A stretch of 64,000 nucleotides of DNA, from contig VYZI01000108.1 of NCBI GenBank assembly GCA_013397695.1, positions 1,006,303-1,070,302 on the forward strand. The letters are read 5' to 3'. A program made the translations under genes and the position numbers. Positions 24,301 to 36,700 of this stretch are shown here, in pieces. Under the pieces are notes generated by a model. That model was given only the letters and a program-made list of their open reading frames with translations. It was not told the origin of the DNA and ran no database searches. How positions within the stretch are numbered: position 1 is the first letter of the stretch; each line of letters opens with the position of its first letter. The DNA is from Centropus unirufus. Taxonomy: Eukaryota; Chordata; Aves; Cuculiformes; Centropidae.

Positions 24301-27300
24301 CTCCTTGTACAAGAGCAAAGATAACCCATGATAGTGAGAATGCCAATGAGAGACAGATGGTTAGCTGTTCTTCATCGTGTGCCTTTCACACTACTGTGCC
24401 CTTCTTGCTTTGTTCCTAGCCATATCCGCTATGCTAATTTTCCACAGAGAAGGGATGCTGAAGCATCTAGAAAGCATAGGACAACATCAGAGGACAAACA
24501 ACCTGGTTTTGTTAGAAATATCAGACTTGAAATTAAGGCTGAAAAGAATTTAACTTCAGTGATATCTGGGAGGCTGTAGTATGAAGATGTTATGACATGT
24601 GAAGCCTGATTTCCCTTCCCCCCAAGGGAGGACACCAAACTCCCAGACTTTGCCAAAGGGTAGTGGTGTATATGAGACAAGAATACCTCAAAATTAACTT
24701 GCCTAAGAAAAGCTTTGCAAGGAAGGTCTTGGAAAGGACAAAGGAGATGATAACTTAGGAAGTATCTTATTCTTTCCAATTCATGTGATATCTAGTTCAG
24801 GTTGGTGGCTGCTACAGTAGTGAATGTCCAATTCCACTTTCTCTCCTTAGTTTTTGTGAAGTAGGAAGCTAGGCAGTTCAGCTTGCAGGCTGCGAGGGAC
24901 GCATTTTACATTTGTGATTAACCTCGAACTTGCTCGTCATCAGAGTCTTAGATCAGGGACTGCACACGTAATATGACGGGCCACAGTGCTTGCATGGTGT
25001 GTGGCGTGTGTGTATGGGATGATGGCTTTTAGTAGTTTGTCTTGCACAACTTTTCAATTCAAAATGCAATTTTCTGAGGTGTGCATGACACAAACTATTA
25101 GAACTTTGTGTTTCAGATTGCTAAGTACTTATAGCTAATAGCATGCACACACCACAGATTGGTAACTCTTGCTGATATTTGAAAAAATCACAACCCTCTT
25201 AGAGGTTTTGCAGTCACTTGAGAGGACATTTGAAGGCCTAAGTTGTGTGACAATCCCTGCCAGGGCTGGCATTGTCTGAGGAGGATTTTTGTATTTTATC
25301 TTTTTTCTTTCCTGCTGCTACTGACTCATCCACTCGTTGTGCTGTCTATTTATGCTCATTTATATGCACTTACTCAGCTGACTGGTTAAATTCCTCCACC
25401 CACTTACAATGACAATGAATAATGTTTTAGGCCTGGTGTCTCACAAGTGCAGGCCACTCACACATCAATGTCATTACTGGAATTGCTTTTACTGATAGCA
25501 GCCACGTGGCAGGTGTACAGAGAGCAGCCTGCAGAATGAGCAGCATGAAGAGCGTCACTCATCAGGTTTGCTTACAAAATGTAATTTCGTCTGTTAGCTT
25601 GTAGTCCCCTTCCTCCTCTGTACTCTTCCTTCCACTGCCCATGATAGCAACATGTGTTTTTCTTACTGTTTTGATTTCTTGCATCATGTTTTCAAGTCAA
25701 GGTTCCAGATGGGACTAGCTTATTACTTGCTGTTGCATAGAACCTTTGAGGATGGTGCAAAGATTCTCTTGTGCTTTCAGAGGAAGCTTCATTACTGCCC
25801 CATGCACGAGACCAATCTGGTTAATCTCTAGTAAAAAATGTACTGGTCTGCATACTTCAAGCCAGTTGTTTAATTGAAGCCATTGTTTAAATTTGGGCAC
25901 ATTCTTAAGTTTTGCCTGAGCTGGAGCCTCACAAGGCACTCACAGGGACAAAGAGCAAAAGGTTCATAGCCCCATCCCTGTAATGCTACTCATTGGAGGA
26001 CGAAAGGATAGGGTAGCGGTAGCTTTCCTCTGGCAGAATTTCTTCTTAGGTGTATCATTCATCTCTGAGGAAGGAGCCTTTACCGTACCTGCTACTATGC
26101 CCAGTGACTTGATTGGGATGCACTTGGTTGGACCTAGCCTGCCCTTGCTTTATTCTGTATGGCTGGGTATATATGATTTATTTGGACACTTGTTTTATTT
26201 TAACCAAGTGCCTCTTGTTGCTTGGAATAATCACCACAATGAATCCAGTAAGGTTTTGTTAACCTTAAAAAGGGTAACTGAACATTGCTATTAGATATAA
26301 AAGGAAGAATTGTGGTGATTGTTCTTAATTGAATGTGAAAGACAAAAAAGACTTTAAAGATCTCAGTTGGCATATGAAAGAATGCCCTCTTCCTGTTCTA
26401 GGTTGTATTGTCTCATTAAAATGCCCCCTTTCCTGTAATCACTATTTCACAGTTCAGCCATCTCCAGATACTGTGAAACAGCTGTGCAAAGGTCAAGTAT
26501 AAGAGGGCAATGGGAAAAGAAAATGACACTACAGCTCCCAGGGTTACCAGCTACCCTGTTAGCAAAGTTACTGACACAGGGCATAATTTTTACTGACGCT
26601 GCCCATTTTTTACTGACACTGACTCTTAAGACTCCATGTGGAGCAGATGCTGACATCTCTCTTGACTTTGAAAAGCTCATTGCTGAAACAAAATGATTTT
26701 ATGCAAAGATTTACATACAGTGTCTAAACATTAAGCAGGGGATCAATAGTTCTTCAAGTCTGAGTAATGATCCCACATGGTAAAGGTATGTTTTAATTAA
26801 TAAGAATGCTCCCATATTTCATCTTTGTACTTCTTCTCACCCCCACCTTGGAGGGAACCAGTGCATCCAGAGTTTGTTCACGCACATTCCTGTTTCTTAT
26901 CGCGTACTAGCCCATGTCTCTTTTTAGTCTCAGATTCTGCTTTGAGACCTGTGCAGACAAACCTGATACCTTTATGACTTTTTTAGTGAGGCTAGGGGAG
27001 CTTAATACAGGTATCTGTATATCCTTGCAGAGCCTTACTGTAAGATAAAGCCCTTGATTAAGAGATAAGGGTGGCTGGTAGATTTCAAAGAGCTCGTCAC
27101 CTCCTGAATAGATTTCATTTAAAACTGACATAATTGTTCAGAAATAAGAGCTGTCAGTTTTAGCACCGTGCTTAGCTTCTGTCTCCTTGGTCTCTCCAGT
27201 TGTTTGATGTTGACTTTTGAGTCCCGTATAAGCATGGCTTTGTCTGGTTCATCTCTTAATCCTGACTGCTAAACTGTGCTCTATGTGGTGCACTTGCAGT

Positions 27301-29058
27301 GTTTTCCCCTTTTGCTGCTTGTGTTTCCTCTCAGTTGTTGACTGTGACTGGAAAATAGGCGTACAAAGCATTTTGCATTCTCCGAATGTACCACACAGTA
27401 ATTCTGCTGTCTGAAAACTCTGTAATGTCAATAATTGATGCACTTGAGAAGTGGTAATTAAATTAGTTAATTATGCTGGTAAAATTACATGCAATTATGT
27501 GACTGCAGGGTATGTTTAGTAAATTAGGCTTTCCCATACTCACTACATATTGTGGTGCCAATTTTGCTCCTTGATGATTAGGTAGCTTTTGATACTTCTT
27601 AATTGATTTAATACCTGGATCTTCATTAGTCCTCGATTGCTATGCAATGTATGTCTGACATTTTTCTCTCTGATATTTCACAGAGAATCATTCATCGAAA
27701 AAATTAATCTATACATATATACATATTCCTGGCAGATGCTAAGGCATCAAGACTTCAGGGAAAATGCTCTCTTCTACAAGTGTCTTGTGATGACTTGCCC
27801 GCTGGTGTGAGATGCCAATCAACTTGTTGTCCCTGGGAACCCTCTAATATAGAATGACTGATTTCATTTATGTTTCTCTTGAAAGATACAAATAAATAGG
27901 TGTTTCAGGGAAGACTGGCATGGTGACAGCTGTGTTAATGACACCTGTTATCTTTGCAGAGAGCAGTGCAGGGTTATTAAAAGGTAACATTAACACAAAT
28001 AAAAATTTCAAGGGAGTTAGATTTGATGGTGTCTGGTGTATGGGTGCGGTTTACTTTTCTTCGTTCATGGTTGCTCAATATTTTACATGTCAGAATCACC
28101 TCCCAGCAGGTGGTTACCTTCATGCTAACTGTGTTTACTATCACAAGCCTTTCCCAGATCTCCTTGTCTCCACACCCCATATTTCCTCTCAGCAGCACAT
28201 ATTCTATTGCTGTCAAAAAATATGCTTCTGAGTATGATCCTTGTCTAGGGATATGGCAAACTACTAAAAGCTAGATGATGTGGATTGAGGAATGGTCTTT
28301 TATTGCTATTCGTAGTTCTGTGGGAGAAAGGAAAGGGTAGGGTGGAGCAATTGCTTGGTTTTTACTTTAGAGTTATAAAACATATAATATCGTCTCTACC
28401 TTAGCCCACTCCAGCAATGTGCCAGTACCAAAAGCAGAATGACAGAGCAGTTAAGTAATTGAACTAAACTGACCTGAGAAGAAAGGTCCCACTACTGTTG
28501 TTGACTTTAGAAAAGGATGGATGTCTGCATCCTGTTGTAATGTTTCTGGGAATGTATAGGCAGGCAGGACCCAGGGTTTGTCAGTTTTGAGAGGCAAATT
28601 TCTCTGTCACTGTCCTTCTGTAGTGCTGTTTGCCAGGCTGCTGTGGAATGTAGACCCAGCATTTGTGCCAGAATGTGGAAGGTGCACATGCTAATGATGT
28701 ACTTATCAGTGAACTAAGCATGTGCTGCACACAGAAATAACTCCTGAGGAAAGGCCTTTGGAAGCATGCACGTAGCCTTGCCTGAGTTTTGCTTCTTAAA
28801 GGAAAATAAACTTTCCTGTATTTATCCATGGCTGCTCTGGCAGTTTAATGCTGGGTTCAAAATTAATGTAGGGGCATCTATTTATGTTACTACTATGTGT
28901 TTTGTTTAGGCCTTTTGTGTCTTCTCTATTTTCCTTCTTCCTCTCAACAACCTCTAACACATAATATCTTTTCCACTTCTCCCCCAATTGTGTCTTTGTC
29001 TGACTCTTTTTGTACACCAAGTGTGCAGCTTATGCTTAAAATTTACAGGAGAGATTTT
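18307..29058. other. Unique AT-rich non-coding DNA
   Basis: No gene is supported. Frames are at most about 116 codons and overlap on both strands. Some stretches look less random than the background because they hold many homeodomain- or octamer-like AT motifs, notably 21480-22010 and 27425-27730, while 25190-25560 is a mixed-composition stretch. These are listed as findings and not as regulatory elements because conservation could not be tested. No transposon was recognised. Confidence 0.65.
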
Positions 29059-29335
29059 CATAGAATCATTACAGTTGGACAAGACCTCTAAGATAATCCA
29101 GTTCAACCATCAGCCCAACACCACCGTGCCTACTAAACTACGTCCTGAAGTGCCATGTCTACATACTTTTTGAACACTTTGGGGTATCCTGTCTCTAACA
29201 CTTCCCTAAGCAGCCTGTTCCAATGCTTCACCACTCTTACAATAAATAAATTCTTTCTACTATCCAATCTAAACCTTCCCTGGTGCAATTTGAAGCCATT
29301 TCCTCTTGTTCTGTCTCTTGTTTCTCAGAAGAGCG
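29059..29335 (-). mobile_element. CR1 LINE 3' end (antisense)
   Basis: Read on the minus strand, this is the 3' end of a CR1 element. The plus strand starts with CATAGAATCAT, the complement of the CR1 terminal repeat, and continues with the diagnostic AAGACCTCTAAGAT and CCAGTTCAACC blocks. Further on it has AGCCTGTTCCAATGCTTCACC and TTTCCTCTTGTTCTGTC, which in sense orientation are the end of CR1 ORF2 and its short 3' untranslated region. The element is 5'-truncated, as most CR1 copies are. Its inner boundary is approximate because similarity fades near 29335. A plus-strand frame at 29155-29370 is simply antisense to this element. Confidence 0.92.
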
Positions 29336-31929
29336 TTTCCAGTGTTTCCAGAGTGCTCTGTAACATCTAGAGTTGGAAAGCTGGCTGGCTTCTTAAACTA
29401 TACCTGTCATGGCTTTTCATACTTGGTCTTGGAGACTGAGGCTTGTGTGATTTGTAAGCACAAGGCAATTTCTGAAAAGTGAGAGTTTGTGTTTATCCAG
29501 ACTTCTAAGTTAGTGCTTATAGGGGAGTTTCTGCCTTTATTAATATGACAATATAATGGATTCTTGATCTGGTTCTGGAATTTTCAGTCTCAGTGAAATA
29601 GAAGTTATATGGAAACTACTGGATGTGAACTTTCCATGTACTGGCTCTAGGAGCGAGGATGGTTTTCTAGTTATGAGGCTAAAAGGTACTTTGAAATACC
29701 ATAGTTTTGTTTTATGAGAAGGGCTGCTCTTAAGATGTGAAGGAGTAGTTAGAAGGAAAACAGTGAAAAAGTGTGCAGATAAAGATGGGAAAGCTCTCTC
29801 CTAAGGATGATATTAGCAGGATGTATAGAGAGCGCCTGCCAGCATATAATGTTCCTACCAGTATGTCTGTTAAAATACCACCTGCTTTGCCTGGCAATAT
29901 CTGATCTTCAAAAACTTTGTTCTGATTTCCCTGTTTGGGAAGGTGCTTGAATATTGAAAATGAAGGGAAGATGAAACCTAAAATAACTGTAGAGCTGGGG
30001 ATGTGCAGAAGTTTCTCACTTTTTTTTTCTTCAGTGGGGACAATTTCTACCTGACCCTTGCAGTCTTCTGAAAGCAGCGCATTCAAAACAACCTATCTTT
30101 ATTTGGCACATTTGTGCTAGTGAAGCTGGCATGCTACCTTGTTAGCTGGCGCGATGCCATCCCAACAGATGGACAGGAGTATAGACAGCCAGGAGACCAT
30201 GTACAAGCATCAGTATGTGTGTTGAGGGCAAGATCCCCTAGCCAGAAGTGTTGAAATGCTTGTCTGTCCTGTGTTTCTGTGCTTATGGCTGAGATGAGGT
30301 ACTGGCCCTGAGTGGAATTAGCTGCACCAGTATAAGCTAATCTTTATTATTATAAGCTAATAAAAGCAGGACCTGCTTCCGGCCATGCAGAATCTGGGTT
30401 ACTATTCCACTAAGTATTCCTGTGATAACTCCTGGGATTCCTGAAAAACACTGATGCTTTCTGCATATCAAATAGTGTGGTGGGGCCAACTTTCAAAGAC
30501 CCATGGGCATTCAGTCATAGTCTCAGAGAACAAACAGAGCTCCATCAACAGTGACATCATCAGAGGTGTAAATGACTGAGTCTAGTTGTGCACAATTGAA
30601 TACACCAAGCTTTTGCACAGTTTGGAAAGTGGGTAGAGCTTGTCAGTAGTTTACCACAGAAACTGAATGTCAGACTTGTCTGGACGTTTTTCGTGCTGTT
30701 TGCCTGAACAAGCAGCATTTTCCCAGAGGGACACAGCAACCCACATCTGTTAACATTAAGTGCTTTTGTAAATTCAAGTAGTTACTTGGCTACATTTATG
30801 GAATTAAGGAAGAAGAATCAATTCATCTAACGTGTGTAGTCTACCAGGTGGAAGGAAAGGCATGCCACCATTAGATGATGGCACTTGTTGAACTCTAATA
30901 GGCTTTAAATTTGGGATTCAGATACTGTGCGTTTGCTTTGGGAATGACCACTTCTGGTTTAGTTCAAATTTGCTTCAGGATGCTGTAGGGCATACTGAAT
31001 AAAAACCCTGCTCATAACTGAAAGGAGCACCTATTTGTAAACGTCTTGCTAACTAAATTGGTTTAAATTTTCCAGCATTAAACTGTAATCAGACTCTACA
31101 TATAGAGTCTGGAAAGACTCCTGCTTGAATATACTTCATTTAAAGAACTGGAAACCATTTTGGAAGAGTTGTATGGTATTTTTTAAACTATACAGAAGAC
31201 ACTGATAGAACACTAAGAAGCAGCCCACAAGGGATTGAGATCGTCAGTTTGGAGGCCTGCACACTTGTGAGTAATGGCGGACAGTGGTATTAGTAGATGT
31301 ATAATCCAGTGCTGTAGTTTTTGCACTTGGAAAATTAGCTTTGCAGCCATAAAGATTGCATGTTTAGATTTTGCCTTCCACCAAGAAAGACTTAGATTTA
31401 GATTTAGCTGAAATACTTTCATATGGAAAAGTCTGTCATGACATAGGAGACTGGATGGACATTTTTGTCCCAGGTCTGCTGATGTCAAGATCTGCTTTGT
31501 GGGTATTCACCATGTGATAAGCCTTCCTCACTGTGTACTAACAAATATTTTAGGATAGCTTTGCATGAAAGACCGGTAATTATATTCTCCTAATTTTAGC
31601 ATATAGAACTAGTGTTGAAGTGGCACTATTCACACTTTCACATAAGCATTCCAACAAATGAACCTGTTCCTTTTAGAAATGTTTAAACATAATACCCTCC
31701 TTCTCCTGTGTTAAATAACCATTGGCATCTGAATTGCAAAGGACCATACAGATAAGCCAGTGAAGTCACCAGCCTTGGTCAGGATCATGTTTGTTGGATG
31801 GACATTAAATAAATTGGTCCCAGTTCCCTTGAAAATAGGTATATGTGCATAGGTAGCAGAAATATCTGCTGGCCTATAGCCAGCCTCGCTTTTCTTGGAA
31901 GAAAGATAGATTGTTGATTCATCTGTTAG
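29336..31929. other. Unique non-coding DNA
   Basis: No gene or recognised repeat. The longest frame is 118 codons on the minus strand (29730-30086), without a known domain. A short direct repeat, TATAAGCTAAT, occurs twice near 30330-30360. The block separates two CR1 copies of opposite orientation. Confidence 0.7.
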
Positions 31930-32284
31930 ACTGAAGAAGAGAAGGTTCAGAGGGAATCATATCAATGTATATTAAATACCTGAAGGGAGAGTGCAAAGAC
32001 AATGGAGGCAGGCTCTTTTCAGTGGTGGCCAGTGACAGGAGCAGAAGCAATGGACACAAACTGAAACACAGGTTTCCTCTAAACATGAGGAAACACTTTT
32101 ACTGTGAGAGTGACTGCCTGCTGGCACAATTTGCCCAGGGATGTTGTGAAATCCCCATCCTTAGAGATAATCAGAAGTTGTCTGGATGTGGCCATGAGCA
32201 ACCTGTTCTAGTTGACCCTGCCTGAGTGGAGGGATTGGACAAGATGTCCTCCAGAGATCCCTTCCAATCTCAGTTATTCTGTGT
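31930..32284 (+). mobile_element. CR1 LINE 3' end (sense)
   Basis: This 5'-truncated CR1 copy starts in the terminal part of ORF2 (GAAGAAGAGAAGGTTCAGAG, then TACCTGAAGGGAG). It passes through the ACTGTGAGAGTG and TTGCCCAGGGATGTTGTG blocks and ends in the CR1 3' untranslated sequence GATGTCCTCCAGAGATCCC plus a degenerate terminal TTATTCTGTG. An 86-codon frame (31965-32225) is a relic of the ORF2 carboxy end and not a gene. Divergence from the family's typical sequence looks high, so this is an old insertion. It lies about 700 bp upstream of an antisense LTR. Confidence 0.93.
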
Positions 32285-32989
32285 AATTAACTTTAGCTAA
32301 TTGCTGTTGAGATTGAGTTCAGATCATATGTGCCAGACCTCTTCAATTTAACTTCCTTCCCCGCCCACCTATACCTCTTGTTTATCCACAGAAGGTAGTG
32401 AACAGCATCAGCATTCAGCTTACCACCACCATACTGCCTCCCTTTTTCTGCAGGAAGTGCTTGGGATCAAAGCACCAGAGAACAGCTGAAATGTAATCAG
32501 CAGGTACTTGGTTCTCTCAGTGGCTGTTCACAATTTTTTTTCTAAAGTCCTTATGTGAAGGCACTGGAGAAAACTGGAGCTGGGATCTCTCTGATCACTC
32601 TTTCCAAGTGTCACAGCTCCCAGTGTGGAGTTATTTGGGGGTGTGCGAGTGAGAGGTTTGGAACTTTGCATGATAATTGTCTCCATTCCCTTGCTCCCTA
32701 CTCCGAAGTCCCCTAGAGCACACGTATCCCTGTAGATTTCTCTACTTTCACTCTTTGGATGCAGCTTTACTTTCTCCATATAACAGACTAATCCCTAATC
32801 CCAACACTGTTTACAACTTCGTTAGTTTTATAATGACATCGCTGTGGTCATACTGGCTTCAAGCAACTGTCTACCTATCTCAGTGGGCTCCAGTTGTGGC
32901 TGTAGGTGGGTTGTGTAACAAAGAGTAAGAAATGTTCAGAGATGTGTGTCTGATGCTTTACCATGTTACTCCCCCATCACCACCTGCCT
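32285..32989. other. Non-coding spacer between CR1 and LTR
   Basis: About 700 bp without a recognised gene or repeat. It contains an 83-codon minus-strand frame (32528-32779) with no known domain. The right-hand edge depends on where the neighbouring LTR really starts, which I could not fix. Confidence 0.6.
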
Positions 32990-33765
32990 CTCCCTTAGCT
33001 GGAAGCATTTCCTGTGGCCTTACTGGCCCCCGTTGGAGTGATGGTTTTGCCTCAGCCCAGCTAATTATGGCAGCCGAAACTAAGCAGTTGAACTCCCAGC
33101 ACCCTTTCCCCCACCCCCAGGAAAGGGAAGAGAGAGGAAAGAGACTTGTAGATTGGAAACTAAACTAAAACAACTTTAACAAAATATTGTTATCAATAAT
33201 AATGAAAATAATGATACATACATGCAAATATATTCAAATATATGAAATCATAACTCCACCCTTCGATTACTATACATCACCAGAAATGCTACAGAGTAAG
33301 TCGAAGAAGGGGTCTGCGGCAGGAGAGACCTGGACACAGGGACTGGATTCAGGAACATACAGATCAGGGGCAAACAGACAGACAAGATCCTCACTGCAAT
33401 GGTGTCGGCCATTGCAGAAGAGAGAGACACTCATATTCTCTCAAATTTATACAAGTATGATGTATATCGGATGGACTACTCTGTTGGTCACTTTGGGGTC
33501 ACTTGTCCTCTCTGCCCCTCCCTTTAAGTGTGACCCTTCTGTATGACTTAGAACATCCAGCAGCTCAAGGATGGCCTTGGTTACTGTAGGAATAAGTGTA
33601 AGCAATGGCCTTTCTGCGTACTGAAACCTGTGTTATCGCTATTAGAGAGAAACATTGCCTGAAAAATGGGCAGTTAACTTCCAGAAAATGAAATTACTTA
33701 GATGATACTTATCTGAAGTTAGAAGACTGATTCTACTTAAGGTTAAGCCACAACAGCCAGATTTA
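32990..33765 (-). mobile_element. Avian endogenous retrovirus LTR (antisense)
   Basis: Several blocks match, in order and in antisense, an LTR family I recognise from neoavian birds. They are GCAGCCGAAACTAAGCAGTT and a C-rich stretch (33070-33120); GATTGGAAACTAAACTAAAA followed by an AT-rich ATAATAATGAAAATAATG region (33150-33240); a block with CAGAAATGCTACAGAG and GCGGCAGGAGAGACC-like pieces (33280-33340); TGTCGGCCATTGCAGAAG (33403-33420); then ACTCTGTTGGTCACTTTGGG and GGAATAAGTGTAAGCAATGG. No internal retroviral genes flank it, so it is a solo LTR or fragment. Both ends are approximate. The family assignment is from recall, and I saw no target-site duplication. Its family differs from that of the 13.8-kb LTR. 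Confidence 0.78.
33444..33451 (-). promoter_or_regulatory. TATA-like box of the antisense LTR
   Basis: On the minus strand this reads TATAAATT. In the LTR's own orientation it sits in the middle of the element, upstream of the GC-richer block and the later AT-rich stretch. That is the normal place for an LTR core promoter. Activity in this old copy is unknown. Confidence 0.4.
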
Positions 33766-36700
33766 TCTTCCAGAAACTTAAACAATTTCTCTGCTAGCTT
33801 TTAGTATATGAAGAATCCTGTGGCAGGGAATTGTTTCCACTCCATGGTGTGGACAACCACATCTTCACATGCTGAACCTAGGTTTATTTAAATTTATTTT
33901 CCACTCCTAGTTTTCTACAGAGAGAGAGAAAGAATGAAAGGATGGGAGAGAAAGTAAACAGTGATTTACTGTCTCTTCTGTAATCCTTTTGATTTTACAG
34001 GCCTGTGTTACCTTATCCTGTCAGTTATTTTTTTTTCTAGACTGAGTTACTCTCAATAATACTTTCCAAATGAAGTTACCACCTATTTGTCAATGCTCAC
34101 AAAAAAACCAAGCATTATAAAGTTGAAAATATAGGAAAGTTTAATATATCCAGGAATTTGATGTGTCTGAAGTTCGTCATCAGTCCTGATGCAAACAAGC
34201 ATTCTTTTTGTTCCTCTCTTTTCTCCCCCAACCCCTTCTGAGTTTTTGGGAGACCCTCTTATTATGATGCCTTAGATAACTTCTCTGTGTTTAAGCCTGA
34301 GGCTTGGGAAAAGCACCTTCCCAGATAAAGACATAGCCGCTGTTATTTTAATAGCTTTTGTTTTGTTAACCCAGAACAGTCCTATCCCCGGCTGTATTTT
34401 AATTTACCACTGAGTCTTTTTAACAGAGAGAGTTCAACCTTGAATCTCTAGCTAGGCAGACAAAGTGATGTCATGCAGACAAAAAGAAAACACTTAGTTT
34501 AAGTGTAAGGTTCTGTGCCGATTTTTGTGCTAGCAATTTGATTTCACAGACTCATCTGAAATCCACTTAAATTTATAAAGCTCCACACACAAATATGCAA
34601 TAAAGTACTAGTGCATATTAGTTTGCACTCATACTAAATCTTAATGGTAGGCTTAACAATAGGCTTGCTACCAATATGTCCTTGTCCTTTGCATTTTAAA
34701 TTTCAGATGATAATAAGTAGCAACAGGTGCAGACTAGATTCTCCCTGCAGAAAATTAAAATGCAATTGGATGGATAGTGAGGAAAAGTAATACAGATATC
34801 AGAATGGTAAATGGAGCAGCTACAGTATAGTTTTATGCTGGATTAGCATTGGCTCTCCTGAGCCACCGCAGCTTATCCATTATTTGTATCAAGTTCAAAG
34901 ATGGTTCCATTAGAAAGATGGAGTGCAAGTCCTTCACACAAACCAAAGATATTTGTTTACTCTTCAAGCTTTCCTTTCATCTCTGTTACTTAATGATTCT
35001 TGGCTTTTCCCTCTTTGCTGCCTTTGCCTTCGTATTAATACAGTTGATAGTGAATGCAGTCTGTATTTTAAGCCCGGTAATTTTAGGTTTGGGTTATTAA
35101 GCACCCAACTCACAGTGACTCCAGAATCAGACAATTAGCTGTTCAGTAGCAATATGGGTGCATTGCAGTAGCTTTGATGTGCTGGCCATTGTTTCATTGT
35201 TTAGAAAACCTTTCATCAGCTTCCTACTCCTCTAATATGTGCATTTAGCCTATTGGAGAGTTGTAAATATACTTTAATACAGTTTTTCTTTTTTCCTGCC
35301 TATATTCCGTATGTGAGTTCTGTCTACTTTATTGAGTTCTGACAGGAGAAATAGCAGCAAAGTCTAGGCAGAGGATTTTGAGTAGGTCAAGATTAAAGAG
35401 TTCGGAGTAACCATACTATTTCAGTTCGCTCCTGCCGTGGAACAATTGGCAAAACTGTTAGCATGGAATTATGGTATCTAGGGAAACTATATATTCAAGG
35501 CTTAATCTACTGCTGTCCCAGAGGCTCTCAAAACTGGAATTTGGATGCTGCCACTGTGTTAATGTATTGCGATACAACCTGTGTAAATCGGTGGTTCAGC
35601 TTACAAATACTTTGGATTCTCTTGGCTTTGGCAGTGAGAGAGGAGGTTAGAAATCTTGCAGGGTGAGGTCTCTAGGTAGAGTCATCAGGCTGGTGTGTAA
35701 TGTCTTAGTCTGGGTTCTGGTGCTGCTAGTCCCAGACATTTAAAAGGTCTTACCTTAATTATCCAAAAGGTTTATGTTGTGAAACTCAGAAAACTAAAGC
35801 AAATTATGAAGTGATAAGGGTGTTTTGTGTTCTCTTTTAACATCTCTTTTTTGAGTTTCAAGGTGACAGTGGGTCATGCTTTTCAGTGTTGGGTTTAAAT
35901 TTTATTTTTTTTACACCACAATTACTTTTAAAGAGCAGTTTGGGGTTTCACAGAACTGCTAACTTTTGGGAGCTGGAACTTCAACCAGAACATCAGATAT
36001 TTTAAGACTTATGATTGAAGTTGTCAGCTGGCAAGACTGGGCTTTCTGTTTGCCAGTTTATTCTGTAGATGTAATCAATTGTAGGAGGTCATCTAAAATA
36101 TGCTGTAAAAAGCAAAATTAAACTATACGTTCCTTTATTCTGTTACAAATGAGTTGAGAAAATGCTGCCAATCAGCTATACCTATCAAACATGTCCAGCC
36201 AAACCTCAAACGTTTTATACATGTTAATGTGTTTGTACTCACAAAGAGAGTGTATATATACAGAGTATTAAGAGTGTAAGCTCTCTGTGTGTATTTGAAG
36301 ACAAAAGATTTTTGTTTCCTTGCAAAAGGAATACCCTTATTTTACAGTGCATCAAAAGTATCGCTAACTAAGCAATATAAAGGCATATCACATCCTTCAA
36401 CTTTGTGACTCACTCACTTCTTCATTATATACCAAACGCAAATTCCAGTTCCTTGTGTTTTACTTACAATAGCATTAGTGTTTAATTCTACAGACTCAAT
36501 CAAAGCCACACTTCATATAAGGAAAATAAATTCTCTATTTTATGGCTGCATTAAATACTTTCCTCTAAAATGGTTTGGGGGAGGGGGGGCTGTTTTTTTA
36601 TTTATGGATTATTTTTTTTTCACAAAGCTAGATACTCTGTTTTAGTTTTAGTACTCTGTATTTATAGTTGTGGAATGATCATTTTCTGGTTGATTTCACA

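Noticed and set aside
31965..32225. 86-codon frame as a possible small gene
   Set aside because: It lies inside a CR1 3' end and encodes the worn carboxy terminus of ORF2.
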